Shown here: piece by piece, positions 1-9,346 of the stretch
How the letters are laid out: each line of letters begins with the position of its first letter
Numbering within the stretch: position 1 is the first letter of the stretch
DNA from: CAYLRU01 sp964386565
Lineage (GTDB): Bacteria; Desulfobacterota; Desulfobacteria; Desulfobacterales; UBA5616
Reading direction: 5' to 3'
DNA length: 64,000 nucleotides
NCBI GenBank assembly: GCA_964386565.1
Contig: CAYLRU010000009.1
Coordinates: 43,896 to 107,895, forward strand
Program-made: the position numbers and the translations under genes
Notes under the pieces: generated by a model
Database searches by the model: none
What the model saw: the letters and a program-made list of their open reading frames with translations, nothing else
Told to the model about the DNA's origin: nothing

Positions 1-1
1 A

Positions 2-751
2 ATCATGATTGAACTCGGGGTTGATCGTATCGGAAGCGTCGTATTGACCGTCAATGAATGGAAGAATACAACCCTGCGGGAAACCATCCGGTTAAGAGAA
101 AATACGGCGGTTAAAAGCAGCCTGATTCCCCTTTTCAGTGATCCGGACATGGTTTTTCGAACGGCGGATTATTATGCCCCGGATATCATGCATTTTTGTG
201 AATCCCTTATTGATGAAAAAAAGGGGAAGAGGGGAAAAATATCCGGCGATATCGGTCGGTTTATAGATCTCCAGGAAGGCTTTAAAAAAAGATTTCCGGA
301 AATTAAAATCATGCGCTCCATTCCGGTTGCCCGGACTGGAAAGGCCCAAAACGTACCAAGCCTTGAAATCGCCGGGATATTCAAACCCCTTAGTGACTAT
401 TTTTTGATCGACACCGTTCTCTTACCAGACGATGAAAATGGTGTTTCAAGTCAGCCTGGGTCGGGATTCGTGGGCATCACCGGAAAAGAATGTGACTGGG
501 AAATGGCGGGTGAATTGGTAAAAGAAAGCGCTTTGCCCGTCATTTTGGCGGGCGGAATTTCACCGGATAATGTATATGACGGAATTTTAAGCGTATTGCC
601 CGCCGGTATCGACAGTTGTACAAACACAAATGCCGTCGATGAAACGGGGAAGGCGATTCGGTTTAAAAAAGACCCGGACAAAGTTAAAAAACTGATTTCA
701 GCTGTTCGCCGTGCTGAAAAAGAGATCCGGACTTTTCAGACAATCCGGTGA
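2..751 (+). CDS. TrpF-like (phosphoribosylanthranilate isomerase family) protein, 5' end outside window
   Basis: The frame is open to the left edge and the first in-window ATG is at base 5. The visible protein begins at ELGVDRIG, which corresponds to the ELGADxIGFVF strand after the first helix of TrpF barrels. The N-terminal strand with the usual catalytic Cys (KICG) is therefore probably upstream of the window. Later landmarks fit the family: an Asp-containing strand (FLIDTVLL), a GITGKECDW segment matching the TrpF GGxTGxxFDW, and LAGGISPDNV. The last phosphate loop, usually VDxSSGVE, reads IDSCTNTNA, so this may be a divergent paralogue rather than the tryptophan enzyme. No other trp gene is visible nearby. 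The fold is well supported; the substrate is not. Confidence 0.7.
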   Translation: MMIELGVDRIGSVVLTVNEWKNTTLRETIRLRENTAVKSSLIPLFSDPDMVFRTADYYAPDIMHFCESLIDEKKGKRGKISGDIGRFIDLQEGFKKRFPEIKIMRSIPVARTGKAQNVPSLEIAGIFKPLSDYFLIDTVLLPDDENGVSSQPGSGFVGITGKECDWEMAGELVKESALPVILAGGISPDNVYDGILSVLPAGIDSCTNTNAVDETGKAIRFKKDPDKVKKLISAVRRAEKEIRTFQTIR

Positions 752-797
752 ATTGGTACACAAATAAAAAACCATTTTAGGAAGGAACCATAGTGTC

Positions 798-1364
798 ATG
801 TATGAAAGCAGTGATTTGAGAAAGGGTTTAAAATTTGAAATGGACGGAGAACCCTATATCATTACCCAGTTTGATTTTGTTAAACCGGGAAAAGGCCAGG
901 CCTTGTATAAGTGCAGGTTGAAAAACATGCTGACCGGTGCACAATTTGATCGGACATTCCGTTCCGGCGACAAGTTTAATGAGGCCAATCTTGAAGAAGT
1001 CGAAATGGAATTTCTGTATTTTGACGGAGAAAACTACTGTTTCATGAACACGTCTACATATGAACAGGACCTGGTGACGCCCGATCAAGTCGGAGAGGCC
1101 AAGGGATTCATAAAGGAAAACACCGTCTGCACCGTACTTCTTTTCGAAGGTCGGCCCATCGAGATCACATTGCCCAACTTTGTCGATCTTAAAATCAAGA
1201 AGGCCGATCCCTGGGTAAAAGGCGATACAGCATCCGGTGATACAAAGCCGGCGACCCTGGAAACCGGCGTCGTCATCCAGGTTCCCCCCTTTATTGAAGA
1301 GGGTGAGGTGATCCGAATCGATACGAGAACCGGCATGTATGTTGAACGTGTGAAATCAGAATAA
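798..1364 (+). CDS. efp: Elongation factor P
   Basis: EF-P enters the ribosomal E site and relieves stalling at consecutive prolines. The 188-residue length is normal for the family. Domain I carries the tip loop VKPGKGQAL with Lys32, the equivalent of the E. coli residue that is beta-lysylated. Domains II and III follow, including FMNTSTYEQ and the C-terminal GDTASGDTKPATLETG signature. The start is supported by an AGGAAGGA-type Shine-Dalgarno about 8 bases upstream. Conserved Lys32 with the PGKG context suggests modification by an EpmA-type enzyme, which is not in this window. It follows the TrpF-like gene by 46 bases and could share its transcript. Confidence 0.97.
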   Translation: MYESSDLRKGLKFEMDGEPYIITQFDFVKPGKGQALYKCRLKNMLTGAQFDRTFRSGDKFNEANLEEVEMEFLYFDGENYCFMNTSTYEQDLVTPDQVGEAKGFIKENTVCTVLLFEGRPIEITLPNFVDLKIKKADPWVKGDTASGDTKPATLETGVVIQVPPFIEEGEVIRIDTRTGMYVERVKSE

Positions 1365-1473
1365 ATATAATATTAAATCGGTTTGTTATACGATTTATTG
1401 AATGTTTTGCTTTATATAGTAATATGTATCCAATTCATATTTTTGAAAATCCGACTTTTATCAGGTGCATTTC

Positions 1474-2808
1474 ATGCGTCTTTGTGATGAATTGAAAAAA
1501 AATGTTTGTGACGCCATCGATGGGGCTGCCGAAGAAATCATGGAGATCGGGGACACCATCTTGAAACGCCCTGAAATGGGGTTTAAGGAGGTTCAGACGG
1601 CCGCCCTGGTTTCGCAGGTCATGGATCATTACGGTATTGCACATCGCACCGGGTTGGCCATAACCGGTGTGAGGGGTGAATTAAAGGGTAACAGGCCCGG
1701 GCCCTCATTGGGTCTGTTGGGTGAACTTGACGCACTCCGGGTTGATGAACACCCCATGGCGGACGCAGAAACCGGTGCAGCCCATGCTTGCGGTCATAAC
1801 GGACAAATCGCCGCCCTGTTGGGTGCCATGATCGGTTTAAAGTCAATTCATATTGAGGATGATATATCCGGGAACCTGATTTTTTTTGCCGTACCTGCCG
1901 AAGAGTGTGTTGAAATTGAATACCGGATGGACCTTGTAAACAGCGGCAGGATCGGATTTCTGGCCGGTAAACAAGAACTGATCCGACTGGGATTTTTCAA
2001 TGATATGGATATGGCCATGATGATTCACGGTCACAACAGAACCAATTCCGGGAAAGTTATCATGGGAAAATCATCAAACGGCTGTGTTGTAAAGCGTATT
2101 CGGTTTCTTGGAAAGTCCGCTCATGCCGGCAGCTCGCCCCATAAAGGAATTAACGCTTTAAATGCCGCTCAAATCGCCCTTGCAGCCATACATGCCCAAC
2201 GGGAAACCTTCCAGGATCGTGATACGATACGGGTGCATCCCATTATTACCAAAGGGGGGAACTTGGTGAATGTGGTTCCCGCTGAAGTCTGCCTGGAAAC
2301 TTTTGTCAGGGGACGGACGAATAATGCAATAGCAGATGCCGAGAAAAAAGTGGACCGGGCATTGAAAGCCGGTGCGGTTGCAGTGGGAGCTGAAGTCGAA
2401 ATCCAGACGATCCCGGGGTATATGCCCCTAATTAACGATCCTGGCATGGCGGAAGTCTTCAAAAGCAATGCAATTGCCATTTTGGGGGAAGAGGAATACG
2501 TTGAAGGCGGTCATGGCACCGGATCTACCGATATGGGGGATGTTTCTCACCTGATGCCTGCTCTGCATCCCAACATCGGCGGGATTGCCGGTACGGGTCA
2601 TGGTGCGGATTATGAAATTGTCGACAAGGATCTATTTTATGTGACATCCGCCAAACTCTTGGCCATGACGGCGATTGATCTGCTCTCCGGTCATGCTGAA
2701 ACAGCACGGGATATTATTGAAAAATTTAAACCGGAAATGACGTTGGATGAATACCTGGCCTATCAGAAACGCGTATTCAGAATCCAGGTTTTTGACGGGA
2801 ATATTTAG
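1474..2808 (+). CDS. M20 family amidohydrolase / metallopeptidase
   Basis: This is a cytoplasmic zinc amidohydrolase of the M20D group, which hydrolyses N-acyl or amide bonds of amino-acid conjugates. The metal-binding landmarks are HACGHNGQIAALLGAM near residues 108-123, the VPAEECVE acidic ligands and a later HGHN. A lid/dimerisation domain follows, beginning around KRIRFLGKSAHAGSSPHKG. The frame opens at a GTG at 1465, but ATG at 1474 is preferred because the AGGTG at 1463-1467 then serves as its Shine-Dalgarno. The product is 444 residues, slightly longer than typical M20D enzymes. The substrate cannot be read from sequence. The gene ends 10 bases from the convergent transporter gene. Confidence 0.85.
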   Translation: MRLCDELKKNVCDAIDGAAEEIMEIGDTILKRPEMGFKEVQTAALVSQVMDHYGIAHRTGLAITGVRGELKGNRPGPSLGLLGELDALRVDEHPMADAETGAAHACGHNGQIAALLGAMIGLKSIHIEDDISGNLIFFAVPAEECVEIEYRMDLVNSGRIGFLAGKQELIRLGFFNDMDMAMMIHGHNRTNSGKVIMGKSSNGCVVKRIRFLGKSAHAGSSPHKGINALNAAQIALAAIHAQRETFQDRDTIRVHPIITKGGNLVNVVPAEVCLETFVRGRTNNAIADAEKKVDRALKAGAVAVGAEVEIQTIPGYMPLINDPGMAEVFKSNAIAILGEEEYVEGGHGTGSTDMGDVSHLMPALHPNIGGIAGTGHGADYEIVDKDLFYVTSAKLLAMTAIDLLSGHAETARDIIEKFKPEMTLDEYLAYQKRVFRIQVFDGNI

Positions 2809-2818
2809 GAATGGATTG

Positions 2819-4084
2819 TCACGGTAAAGCCGCATCATCGCCCGTGGCGTCATTTTTCGCCGGTTCAATTTTTTTAACGGTGTATTTATTGATTCGGTTG
2901 CCTTCCTTTTCCAGTACGGTAATCTGATAGGAGCCGATGGTTATCTGATCCTTTTCATTTGGAATTCTGTCGATAAAATCCAGGATGTAGCCTGAGAACG
3001 TATCATAGCGTTCGGAATCGGGAATATTCATTTTTAAAACATCGTTTACATCGTCGATTTCCGTTTTCCCGAGTACAATCCATTCGTTTTCGGTTATGGC
3101 TTGAATCAGCGGTTCGTCTCTGTCGGTTTCATCGACAATTTCACCCACCAGTTCTTCTATGGCATCTTCAAGCGTAACGAGTCCGGAAACACCGCCGTGT
3201 TCATCTACAACGATGGCGATATGATTCTTTCTTCTTTTGAACTGTTGAAGCAGTGTATCAAGCTTCTTGTTTTCAGGGACGAAATAGGGCGGTTTCATGA
3301 TATTCCGGATATCGATATTTTCACCCGAGGCAATGTAATGCAAAAACAGATCTTTGACATTCAGGATACCCACAACATGATCGATATCCCCATCAATAAC
3401 GGGAATCCGGGTAAATCCTGATTCCAGAATCGCTTCCAGATCCGGTTTTTGATTCATCTGGATGACAAACATGTCCGCCCGCGGGGTCATGATTTCAGAC
3501 GCCATCGTATCATCCAGTTCAAAAATATTATGAATTAATTCAACCTCTTCTTCTTTTATCTCACCTTCCTCCTCCACCACTTCGACAAACGTCATGAGTT
3601 CTTCCTCCGTTGCAGCGGGGGTTTTTTTTATTTTTCCGGTGAGTTTGGGAATGAAATTCAACATGATGATGGCGGGCCGAAAAAAAATGGATGTCCAGTA
3701 AATGGGGTATATCAGGAGTCTCGAAATCAGAATGTTGTTGCGCGTTGCGATGGATTTCGGGATAACTTCTCCGAATATCAGGATGAGCAACGTCATGATG
3801 CCGGTGGCCACTCCCACTCCATAATTGGGGAACAGGTTGATGGTAATGGATGTCGCAAAGGCCGAAGCGCCGACATTTACGATATTGCTTCCGATTAAAA
3901 TAGTGGTCAGCAGGTTATGCGGATCCTGTTTCATATGCTGAATCAGCTTGTGGGTTTTTGATTCGGATTTGGCCAGATGCCGGGCTTTTGTTTTGCTGAG
4001 GGAAAACAGGGCGGTTTCAGCGGATGAGAAAAGAGCCGACATAATAAGTAATAAAATCAATATAATAACCTGATTGGTCAACAT
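2819..4084 (-). CDS. CNNM/CBS-domain transporter, CorC/HlyC family
   Basis: This inner-membrane protein has the three-part CorC/HlyC architecture. A DUF21/CNNM transmembrane domain (about residues 1-160) starts with a long hydrophobic helix and SSAETALFSLS. An acidic linker (EVVEEEGEIKEEEVEL) leads to a CBS pair containing MTPRADMF. The C-terminal CorC_HlyC domain ends in a conserved TIGSYQITV-like strand. Relatives are linked to Mg2+ or Co2+ efflux and, by old annotation, to haemolysin C. ATG at 4084 is chosen over the in-frame ATG at 4099 because a CAGGGG Shine-Dalgarno lies 6 bases before it. It is convergent with the M20 gene. The ion specificity is inferred from the family only. Confidence 0.88.
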   Translation of the reverse strand: MLTNQVIILILLLIMSALFSSAETALFSLSKTKARHLAKSESKTHKLIQHMKQDPHNLLTTILIGSNIVNVGASAFATSITINLFPNYGVGVATGIMTLLILIFGEVIPKSIATRNNILISRLLIYPIYWTSIFFRPAIIMLNFIPKLTGKIKKTPAATEEELMTFVEVVEEEGEIKEEEVELIHNIFELDDTMASEIMTPRADMFVIQMNQKPDLEAILESGFTRIPVIDGDIDHVVGILNVKDLFLHYIASGENIDIRNIMKPPYFVPENKKLDTLLQQFKRRKNHIAIVVDEHGGVSGLVTLEDAIEELVGEIVDETDRDEPLIQAITENEWIVLGKTEIDDVNDVLKMNIPDSERYDTFSGYILDFIDRIPNEKDQITIGSYQITVLEKEGNRINKYTVKKIEPAKNDATGDDAALP

Positions 4085-4464
4085 GCGCAGCCCCTGCATG
4101 GAATCAGTTGAATGAAATTTCTGGTATTTTCCGATTTATGTGATAAATAAAAGAGGGGAGAAAAAAACGCAGTAACGCGATAAAACGCCGAACACCGTTG
4201 GAAAACGGCCTTTGATAATCCCGACGTATGAAAACGGGTGTTTGAAAAGGCATTAAATCTGTTAAATAAGAGCGGGTCTTCCAATATTAGCAAGTCTTTC
4301 CGGTATTAAATCGGTGTATTGATAAAAATACCTTTAATTCTTTTTTGTATATATTACTTTTTAACAATTTTAAAGTATTTTCACAACAAATTAAATCATT
4401 TGATCCGGATATATCGATCAGCCGCTTCAACCGGCAGATGGTTTTTCCGGTCATATGTATGTGA
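4085..4464. other. Divergent intergenic region, no gene seen
   Basis: This 380-base AT-rich stretch separates the leftward CorC-type gene from the rightward helicase gene, so it must carry promoters for both. A weak inverted repeat (GGTATT at 4302-4307 with AATACC at 4327-4332) is followed by a T-rich run. I see no convincing -35/-10 pair, no tRNA and no credible small gene; the open frames here lack coding character. Confidence 0.5.
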
Positions 4465-7400
4465 ATGAATAAACAGGCATCCGATATCAATGAATATATA
4501 CAATCCTTGAAAACATCAAGGCGCATGAAGGACCAGGTCGCTTTTCACCGGATTCTGCCGGATTCGCCGCCTGTGTGGGAGATGCTTGACACATCATGGC
4601 CGAAGGAAATTCTCCATGCCCTGCAGGCAATGGGAATCGACCGTCTTTATGACCACCAGGCAAGAGCCTTGGAACTCATCAGAAACGGCAGCCATACGGT
4701 TGTGTCAACACCGACGGCCAGCGGTAAAACACTGATATATAATTTGCCGGTGCTCGAAAATATTTTGACGGAGCCCTCATCAAAAGCGTTGTATATTTTT
4801 CCGTTAAAGGCCCTGGCCCAGGATCAACTGCAGGCGTTCAACGCGATTTCCGGAAAAATTCAACATGAAAAGCCCACAGCGGCGATTTATGACGGAGATA
4901 CGTCAGCATGGCATCGGAAAAAAATACGCGAGAATCCGCCCCATGTAATTATTACCAATCCTGAAATGCTTCATTTATCATTTCTTCCCCACCACCGGAA
5001 ATGGGAGGCTTTGTTTTCAGGCTTGAAAACCATTGTTGTGGATGAAGTCCATACCTATCGAGGCGTTATGGGATCGCACATGGCCCAGGTCTTTCGCAGG
5101 CTCAAACGCATATGTACATATTACGGCGTATCGCCGACCTTTGTTTTCTGTTCCGCCACAATATCCAACCCGTCACAACTGGCGCAACAGCTTACCGGAC
5201 TTGAGGTCTGCGGCATAACCAAAAGCGGTGCCCCACAGGGAAAACGGCACGTGCTTTTCATAGATCCGATGGAAGGATCTTCCCGGGTTACCATCGCCTT
5301 ATTAAAGGCCGCCCTTCATAGAAAACTGAGAACCATCGTTTATACCCGGTCCAGAAAGATGACGGAATTGCTTGCCATGTGGTCCCGTAACAGTTCCGGA
5401 GAATATGAAAACCGTATCAGTGCCTACAGGGCGGGATTTTTACCTGAAGAAAGAAGGTCCATCGAGGCCAGATTGGCTGGTGGAGAGCTTCTGGCCGTTG
5501 TTTCAACCAGCGCACTTGAGCTGGGTATCGATATCGGGGATTTGGATCTGTGCCTGCTGGTCGGTTATCCCGGAACAGTGATTTCCACACTTCAACGGGG
5601 GGGACGGGTGGGAAGAAGCGGACAGGATTCGGCGTTGATTCTCATTGCCGGGGAAGATGCCTTGGATCAGTATTTTATGCGTCATCCAGAAGACCTGATC
5701 GCTCGTGAACCCGAATCCGCGGTAATAAATCCATATAACCGGAATATTGTTTACAGACATTTGATTTGTGCGGCAGCCGAGCTGACGCTGCAGGATGGTG
5801 AGCCTTATCTCGCTGAAACACCCATCCGGGAAGTCCTGGCGGAATCGGAGGAAAAGGGAGACTTGTTGAAAGGAGCATCCGGTGCTGAATGGTTTTCCAA
5901 TCGAAAAATGCCCCATCGTGAAGTGGACCTGCGCGGTTCCGGAAGCCAATATGCTATTGTGGATTCAAAGACCGGTATGATTATCGGTGAAATAGACGCC
6001 TTTCGGGCTTTTAAGGAAACCCATCCCGGTGCTGTATATTTGCACATGGGAGAAACCTATCTTATCGAAACCCTGGATATCGGAACATGCACGGCAAAGG
6101 CTTCACCTGCTAAACTACGCTACTATACACGGGCGATGGCACAAAAGGAAACGGAAATTCTCGAGATTTACGACCAAACATCATTTTCAGCGATCACCGC
6201 GTATTCCGGCAGGCTCAAGGTTACGGAACAGGTTTACGCATATGATAAATGGGCTATATATGCAAAAAAGAGATTAGACCGGATTTCATTGGACTTGCCG
6301 CCGTTGATATTCGAAACCGACGGACTCTGGTTTAATATTCCGGATTTCATCCAAAAGGCAGCGGAAGCGGAATATTTACATTTCATGGGAGGCATACATG
6401 CCATCGAACATGCAGCTATCAGCATGTTTCCCCTTTTGGTCCTCACGGACAGGAACGATCTCGGCGGTATATCGACGACCTACCATCCCCAGGTCGGCGG
6501 ACCTGCTGTTTTTATTTATGACGGAGTGGCCGGAGGCGCCGGATTAACCCTCCAGGCCTTTCAAAAAATCGGAGATCTGTTGGGTTATACGCGAAAAGTG
6601 ATCCGGGACTGTCCCTGTGAAACAGGATGCCCCTCCTGTGTTCATTCCCCCAAATGCGGATCCGGGAACCGGCCTATTGATAAACGGGCGGCCTTGTTTA
6701 TTCTGGAACAAATGCTGTCGGGAACGGGTAAAACCACCCATGTGGAAACAACCGGTCTGCCAACACCTCATCCATCGGTGGAGTGGTCCTTTAAAAAAAA
6801 TCTCAAACCCGCTGCTTCACGAAAACGATCACCCAAACATATCAGAACCGTGAGAAAGAAAGTCGTCTCAGCAGAAAGGGTTATAATACCGAAATCCGTT
6901 GAACGGACGAATGCCAACCTTTATTTCGGCGTACTGGATATTGAGACGCAGCGATCCGCCGGTGAGGTGGGGGGATGGCACCGTGCGGACAGAATGGGGG
7001 TCAGTTGTGCAGTACTGTATGATTCTAAAACGGATGAATTTATAGAATTTTTAGATGATCGGATCGACGATCTGGTTCGGTATCTGCAACAGGTGGATCT
7101 CGTAGTGGGATTTAATATCAAGCGTTTTGACTATCGGGTGCTTTCCGGGTATACAAATTTTGATTTCAGCGGTATCAAAACGCTTGATATTTTAGAAGAT
7201 GTCCACAAGTATCTGGGATATCGGCTTTCCCTGGACCACTTATCGAACGTAACGCTGGGGGCCAGAAAAACAGCCGACGGCCTGGTGGCCCTGAAATGGT
7301 GGAAAGAAGGAAAACTCCGGGAAATTATCGATTATTGCCGTGCCGACGTACAGATTACCCGGGACCTTTTTCAATTCGGCCGGGAAAACGGTTATCTGCT

Positions 7401-7479
7401 GTTCACCAACAAGGCGGGCAGCAAGGTTAGAATCCCCGTCAATTGGCAGGCATACGGGAGTATGGGGGCAGTTATATAG
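4465..7479 (+). CDS. DEAD/DEAH helicase (MrfA/YprA-Hrq1 type, DUF1998) fused to a DEDD exonuclease domain (MrfB/YprB-like)
   Basis: This is a 1004-residue two-enzyme fusion. The helicase part has Walker A TPTASGKT (residues 82-89), DEVH (193-196), SAT (230-232) and motif VI QRGGRVGRSG (377-386). It continues into the MZB/DUF1998 region with a four-Cys cluster (CPCETGCPSC...C, about 715-730), as in B. subtilis MrfA (YprA) and yeast Hrq1. After a basic linker of about 90 residues comes an RNase H-like DEDD exonuclease domain. Its candidate metal ligands are D825 and E827 (LDIET), D889 (RFDYR) and D961 (YCRAD), with Y957 suggesting the DEDDy type. In Bacillus, MrfA and MrfB are separate proteins acting in mitomycin-damage repair. 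ATG 4465 has no strong Shine-Dalgarno. The stop overlaps the convergent gene by 8 bases. Confidence 0.85.
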   Translation: MNKQASDINEYIQSLKTSRRMKDQVAFHRILPDSPPVWEMLDTSWPKEILHALQAMGIDRLYDHQARALELIRNGSHTVVSTPTASGKTLIYNLPVLENILTEPSSKALYIFPLKALAQDQLQAFNAISGKIQHEKPTAAIYDGDTSAWHRKKIRENPPHVIITNPEMLHLSFLPHHRKWEALFSGLKTIVVDEVHTYRGVMGSHMAQVFRRLKRICTYYGVSPTFVFCSATISNPSQLAQQLTGLEVCGITKSGAPQGKRHVLFIDPMEGSSRVTIALLKAALHRKLRTIVYTRSRKMTELLAMWSRNSSGEYENRISAYRAGFLPEERRSIEARLAGGELLAVVSTSALELGIDIGDLDLCLLVGYPGTVISTLQRGGRVGRSGQDSALILIAGEDALDQYFMRHPEDLIAREPESAVINPYNRNIVYRHLICAAAELTLQDGEPYLAETPIREVLAESEEKGDLLKGASGAEWFSNRKMPHREVDLRGSGSQYAIVDSKTGMIIGEIDAFRAFKETHPGAVYLHMGETYLIETLDIGTCTAKASPAKLRYYTRAMAQKETEILEIYDQTSFSAITAYSGRLKVTEQVYAYDKWAIYAKKRLDRISLDLPPLIFETDGLWFNIPDFIQKAAEAEYLHFMGGIHAIEHAAISMFPLLVLTDRNDLGGISTTYHPQVGGPAVFIYDGVAGGAGLTLQAFQKIGDLLGYTRKVIRDCPCETGCPSCVHSPKCGSGNRPIDKRAALFILEQMLSGTGKTTHVETTGLPTPHPSVEWSFKKNLKPAASRKRSPKHIRTVRKKVVSAERVIIPKSVERTNANLYFGVLDIETQRSAGEVGGWHRADRMGVSCAVLYDSKTDEFIEFLDDRIDDLVRYLQQVDLVVGFNIKRFDYRVLSGYTNFDFSGIKTLDILEDVHKYLGYRLSLDHLSNVTLGARKTADGLVALKWWKEGKLREIIDYCRADVQITRDLFQFGRENGYLLFTNKAGSKVRIPVNWQAYGSMGAVI

Positions 7480-9292
7480 AACAGGTATTGCTGAGTCTTT
7501 GGTCATAAAGTTTGCCGATCCCGTATTCGTCGCGGCGCATGAATTTTTCCCGTGACGGACCGATGATCTGCATTTCCGGATGATGCTTCTGGACATCCAG
7601 GGCGATACGCATCTCCTTGGTGCACCCGGTGCTGAAGGTTGCGTCTTTTCCAACCCATTCCGGAGGTATCTTTTTATTCATGAGTTTGAATGACAACGCG
7701 ATGTCTTCGTAAGTCTGGAACCGCCAAATATCAATATAACCGCTTCGCTGAACGATTTCCCACATATACATCAGATCATCCGCATCCATGCCGGGTTCAA
7801 AATATTCAGACGGATTGATAATAAAGGTCATGGCATACTGGTCCTTCAGATATTTTACAAACGTGGACATGATCTGCTTGGCCATTTCAATTTTTCCCGG
7901 AATAGAACCAATAATACCGCTGTAAAATACCACGGTCATATTCTCTTTTTTCGCGGCTTTCATCTTGTCGATGATGTTCTGTGCCTTGTTTTCCAGATCC
8001 CTGTAAGAGAATTTTTTTACGGACGGATGCATCGGCTTATAAGAAATCTCCGCAAGGCCCTGCGCGTTTGCCGAGATGTTATAGATGTCCTGGGTAAACT
8101 GGAAATGGGTTTCAAAAAACCGTCTTTTCTGATCCGGTCCCCGGGAAATCACAACATCGACTTCCTTGAAAATTCGCGCGAATGTAACGGATGCCAGAAT
8201 CAGGTTGACGTTTTCCCGGGTGCCGTCTGAAATGGCCAGAATAGCGTGATCGCTTCGAATCAGGGATATCAATTGGTTTTTACTGAGGTTTTTCTCTTGA
8301 ATCAAATAAATGTCTTCAACTTCTTGTTTGAGAAGATCATCTTCCTGGATATCCACAAAATCGACTTTTGTAAAAAGTGCGCCGTCTTTAAATGAGATGA
8401 TGATTTTATGCCCCAGTTTTTCAAGATAACGGATAATGTACAGATCGATAAGAAACTCGCCGGATTCATCGGCAAGCCAGAGAATCTTTTTCGACCCCAC
8501 GTCCCTATCCGGTTCATCATGTTGGGCCAAGCCGAAAAAATTGAAAAACCGGTCCACGCCGTTTCCGGACAATGGGCGCCCCAGTATTTTATTATAATCA
8601 TCCTCAGTGTATCTCTCGGCCTCATCGGTCTCCCATATTTTTCGTTCAACGCACAGGGATACAAGCCTTTTTAATTCAATATAATCAGCCCGTATTTTCA
8701 GCTCCGAAAGGGTTTGCGGCATGCAATCGAAATCCTTTCGGATTACCCTGTTGATGGCTTTTTGAAATACCGGCGATGACAGCACCTGCCTGGCCCGCTG
8801 ATTTCGAACGGTTTTTTCATTGATGTAAGGATCTTCGATTTGCGTTCGTTTCAGAAACATTCCCAGAAGCCGTTTTTCCACCCGGGACGGAATCATAATT
8901 TCGTCGCGGGTCTCGTGCTTGAATTTGATGATAATCAAGGATTCCAGAAAAGACTTTTCCCAGGGATCTTCGATTTTTTTGTCAATCAAACCCAGGAGTT
9001 TCTGGAAGACCTCGTTATATTTTTTCTGCAAAAACGCAGATTTGTTGCGGTTCATGATGGCTTCGAACATTTTGTCAGAACAGGGATAATATTGTTCCCG
9101 GCCCTCTGTATAGACCATGAACCGAATCTGTTCCGGTGTGCAGGCATGATCAGGATTCGTATAGTAATCCAAATGGTTTTCGATAAAAAAACCATTAAAC
9201 CAGGCATCGATTTCAGGATTTTTACCCGGTTGATAAATCGATTTCGCCTGTTCCGGATCCATGCCTTCGAAATCATGTTCTTCATGAGTCAT
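7472..9292 (-). CDS. ARMT1-like/DUF89-related protein with C-terminal extension
   Basis: The 606-residue protein has a mostly helical N-terminal half. A central region follows resembling the DUF89/ARMT1 damage-control phosphatase core: WLADESGEFLIDLYI matches the family DNAGE motif, and VISRGPDQKRRFFET matches the VISKGQGNFET motif. About 160 further residues (from VVFYSGIIGSIPGK) are not part of the standard fold. Known DUF89 enzymes are metal-dependent phosphatases acting on damaged sugar phosphates or nucleotides. The start is well supported by AAAGGAGA six bases upstream of ATG. It is the last gene of a leftward queE-queC-unknown-this operon, which hints at a substrate linked to 7-deazaguanine metabolism. 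That link is inference, and the family call is moderate. Confidence 0.6.
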   Translation of the reverse strand: MTHEEHDFEGMDPEQAKSIYQPGKNPEIDAWFNGFFIENHLDYYTNPDHACTPEQIRFMVYTEGREQYYPCSDKMFEAIMNRNKSAFLQKKYNEVFQKLLGLIDKKIEDPWEKSFLESLIIIKFKHETRDEIMIPSRVEKRLLGMFLKRTQIEDPYINEKTVRNQRARQVLSSPVFQKAINRVIRKDFDCMPQTLSELKIRADYIELKRLVSLCVERKIWETDEAERYTEDDYNKILGRPLSGNGVDRFFNFFGLAQHDEPDRDVGSKKILWLADESGEFLIDLYIIRYLEKLGHKIIISFKDGALFTKVDFVDIQEDDLLKQEVEDIYLIQEKNLSKNQLISLIRSDHAILAISDGTRENVNLILASVTFARIFKEVDVVISRGPDQKRRFFETHFQFTQDIYNISANAQGLAEISYKPMHPSVKKFSYRDLENKAQNIIDKMKAAKKENMTVVFYSGIIGSIPGKIEMAKQIMSTFVKYLKDQYAMTFIINPSEYFEPGMDADDLMYMWEIVQRSGYIDIWRFQTYEDIALSFKLMNKKIPPEWVGKDATFSTGCTKEMRIALDVQKHHPEMQIIGPSREKFMRRDEYGIGKLYDQRLSNTCSI

Positions 9293-9346
9293 ATCTGTCT
9301 CCTTTTCCTTGGGCCAGACACAAAAAAATATGGAACCTGTTAAACC

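Noticed and set aside
1374..1399. TAAATCG/CGATTTA hairpin after efp
   Set aside because: The stem is short, AT-rich and not followed by a T run.
5503..5949. 148-residue leftward frame within the helicase gene
   Set aside because: It is a shadow of the plus-strand helicase with no ribosome-binding site and no protein-like pattern; similar antisense frames in uvrA, fusA-like and dxs were dismissed for the same reason.
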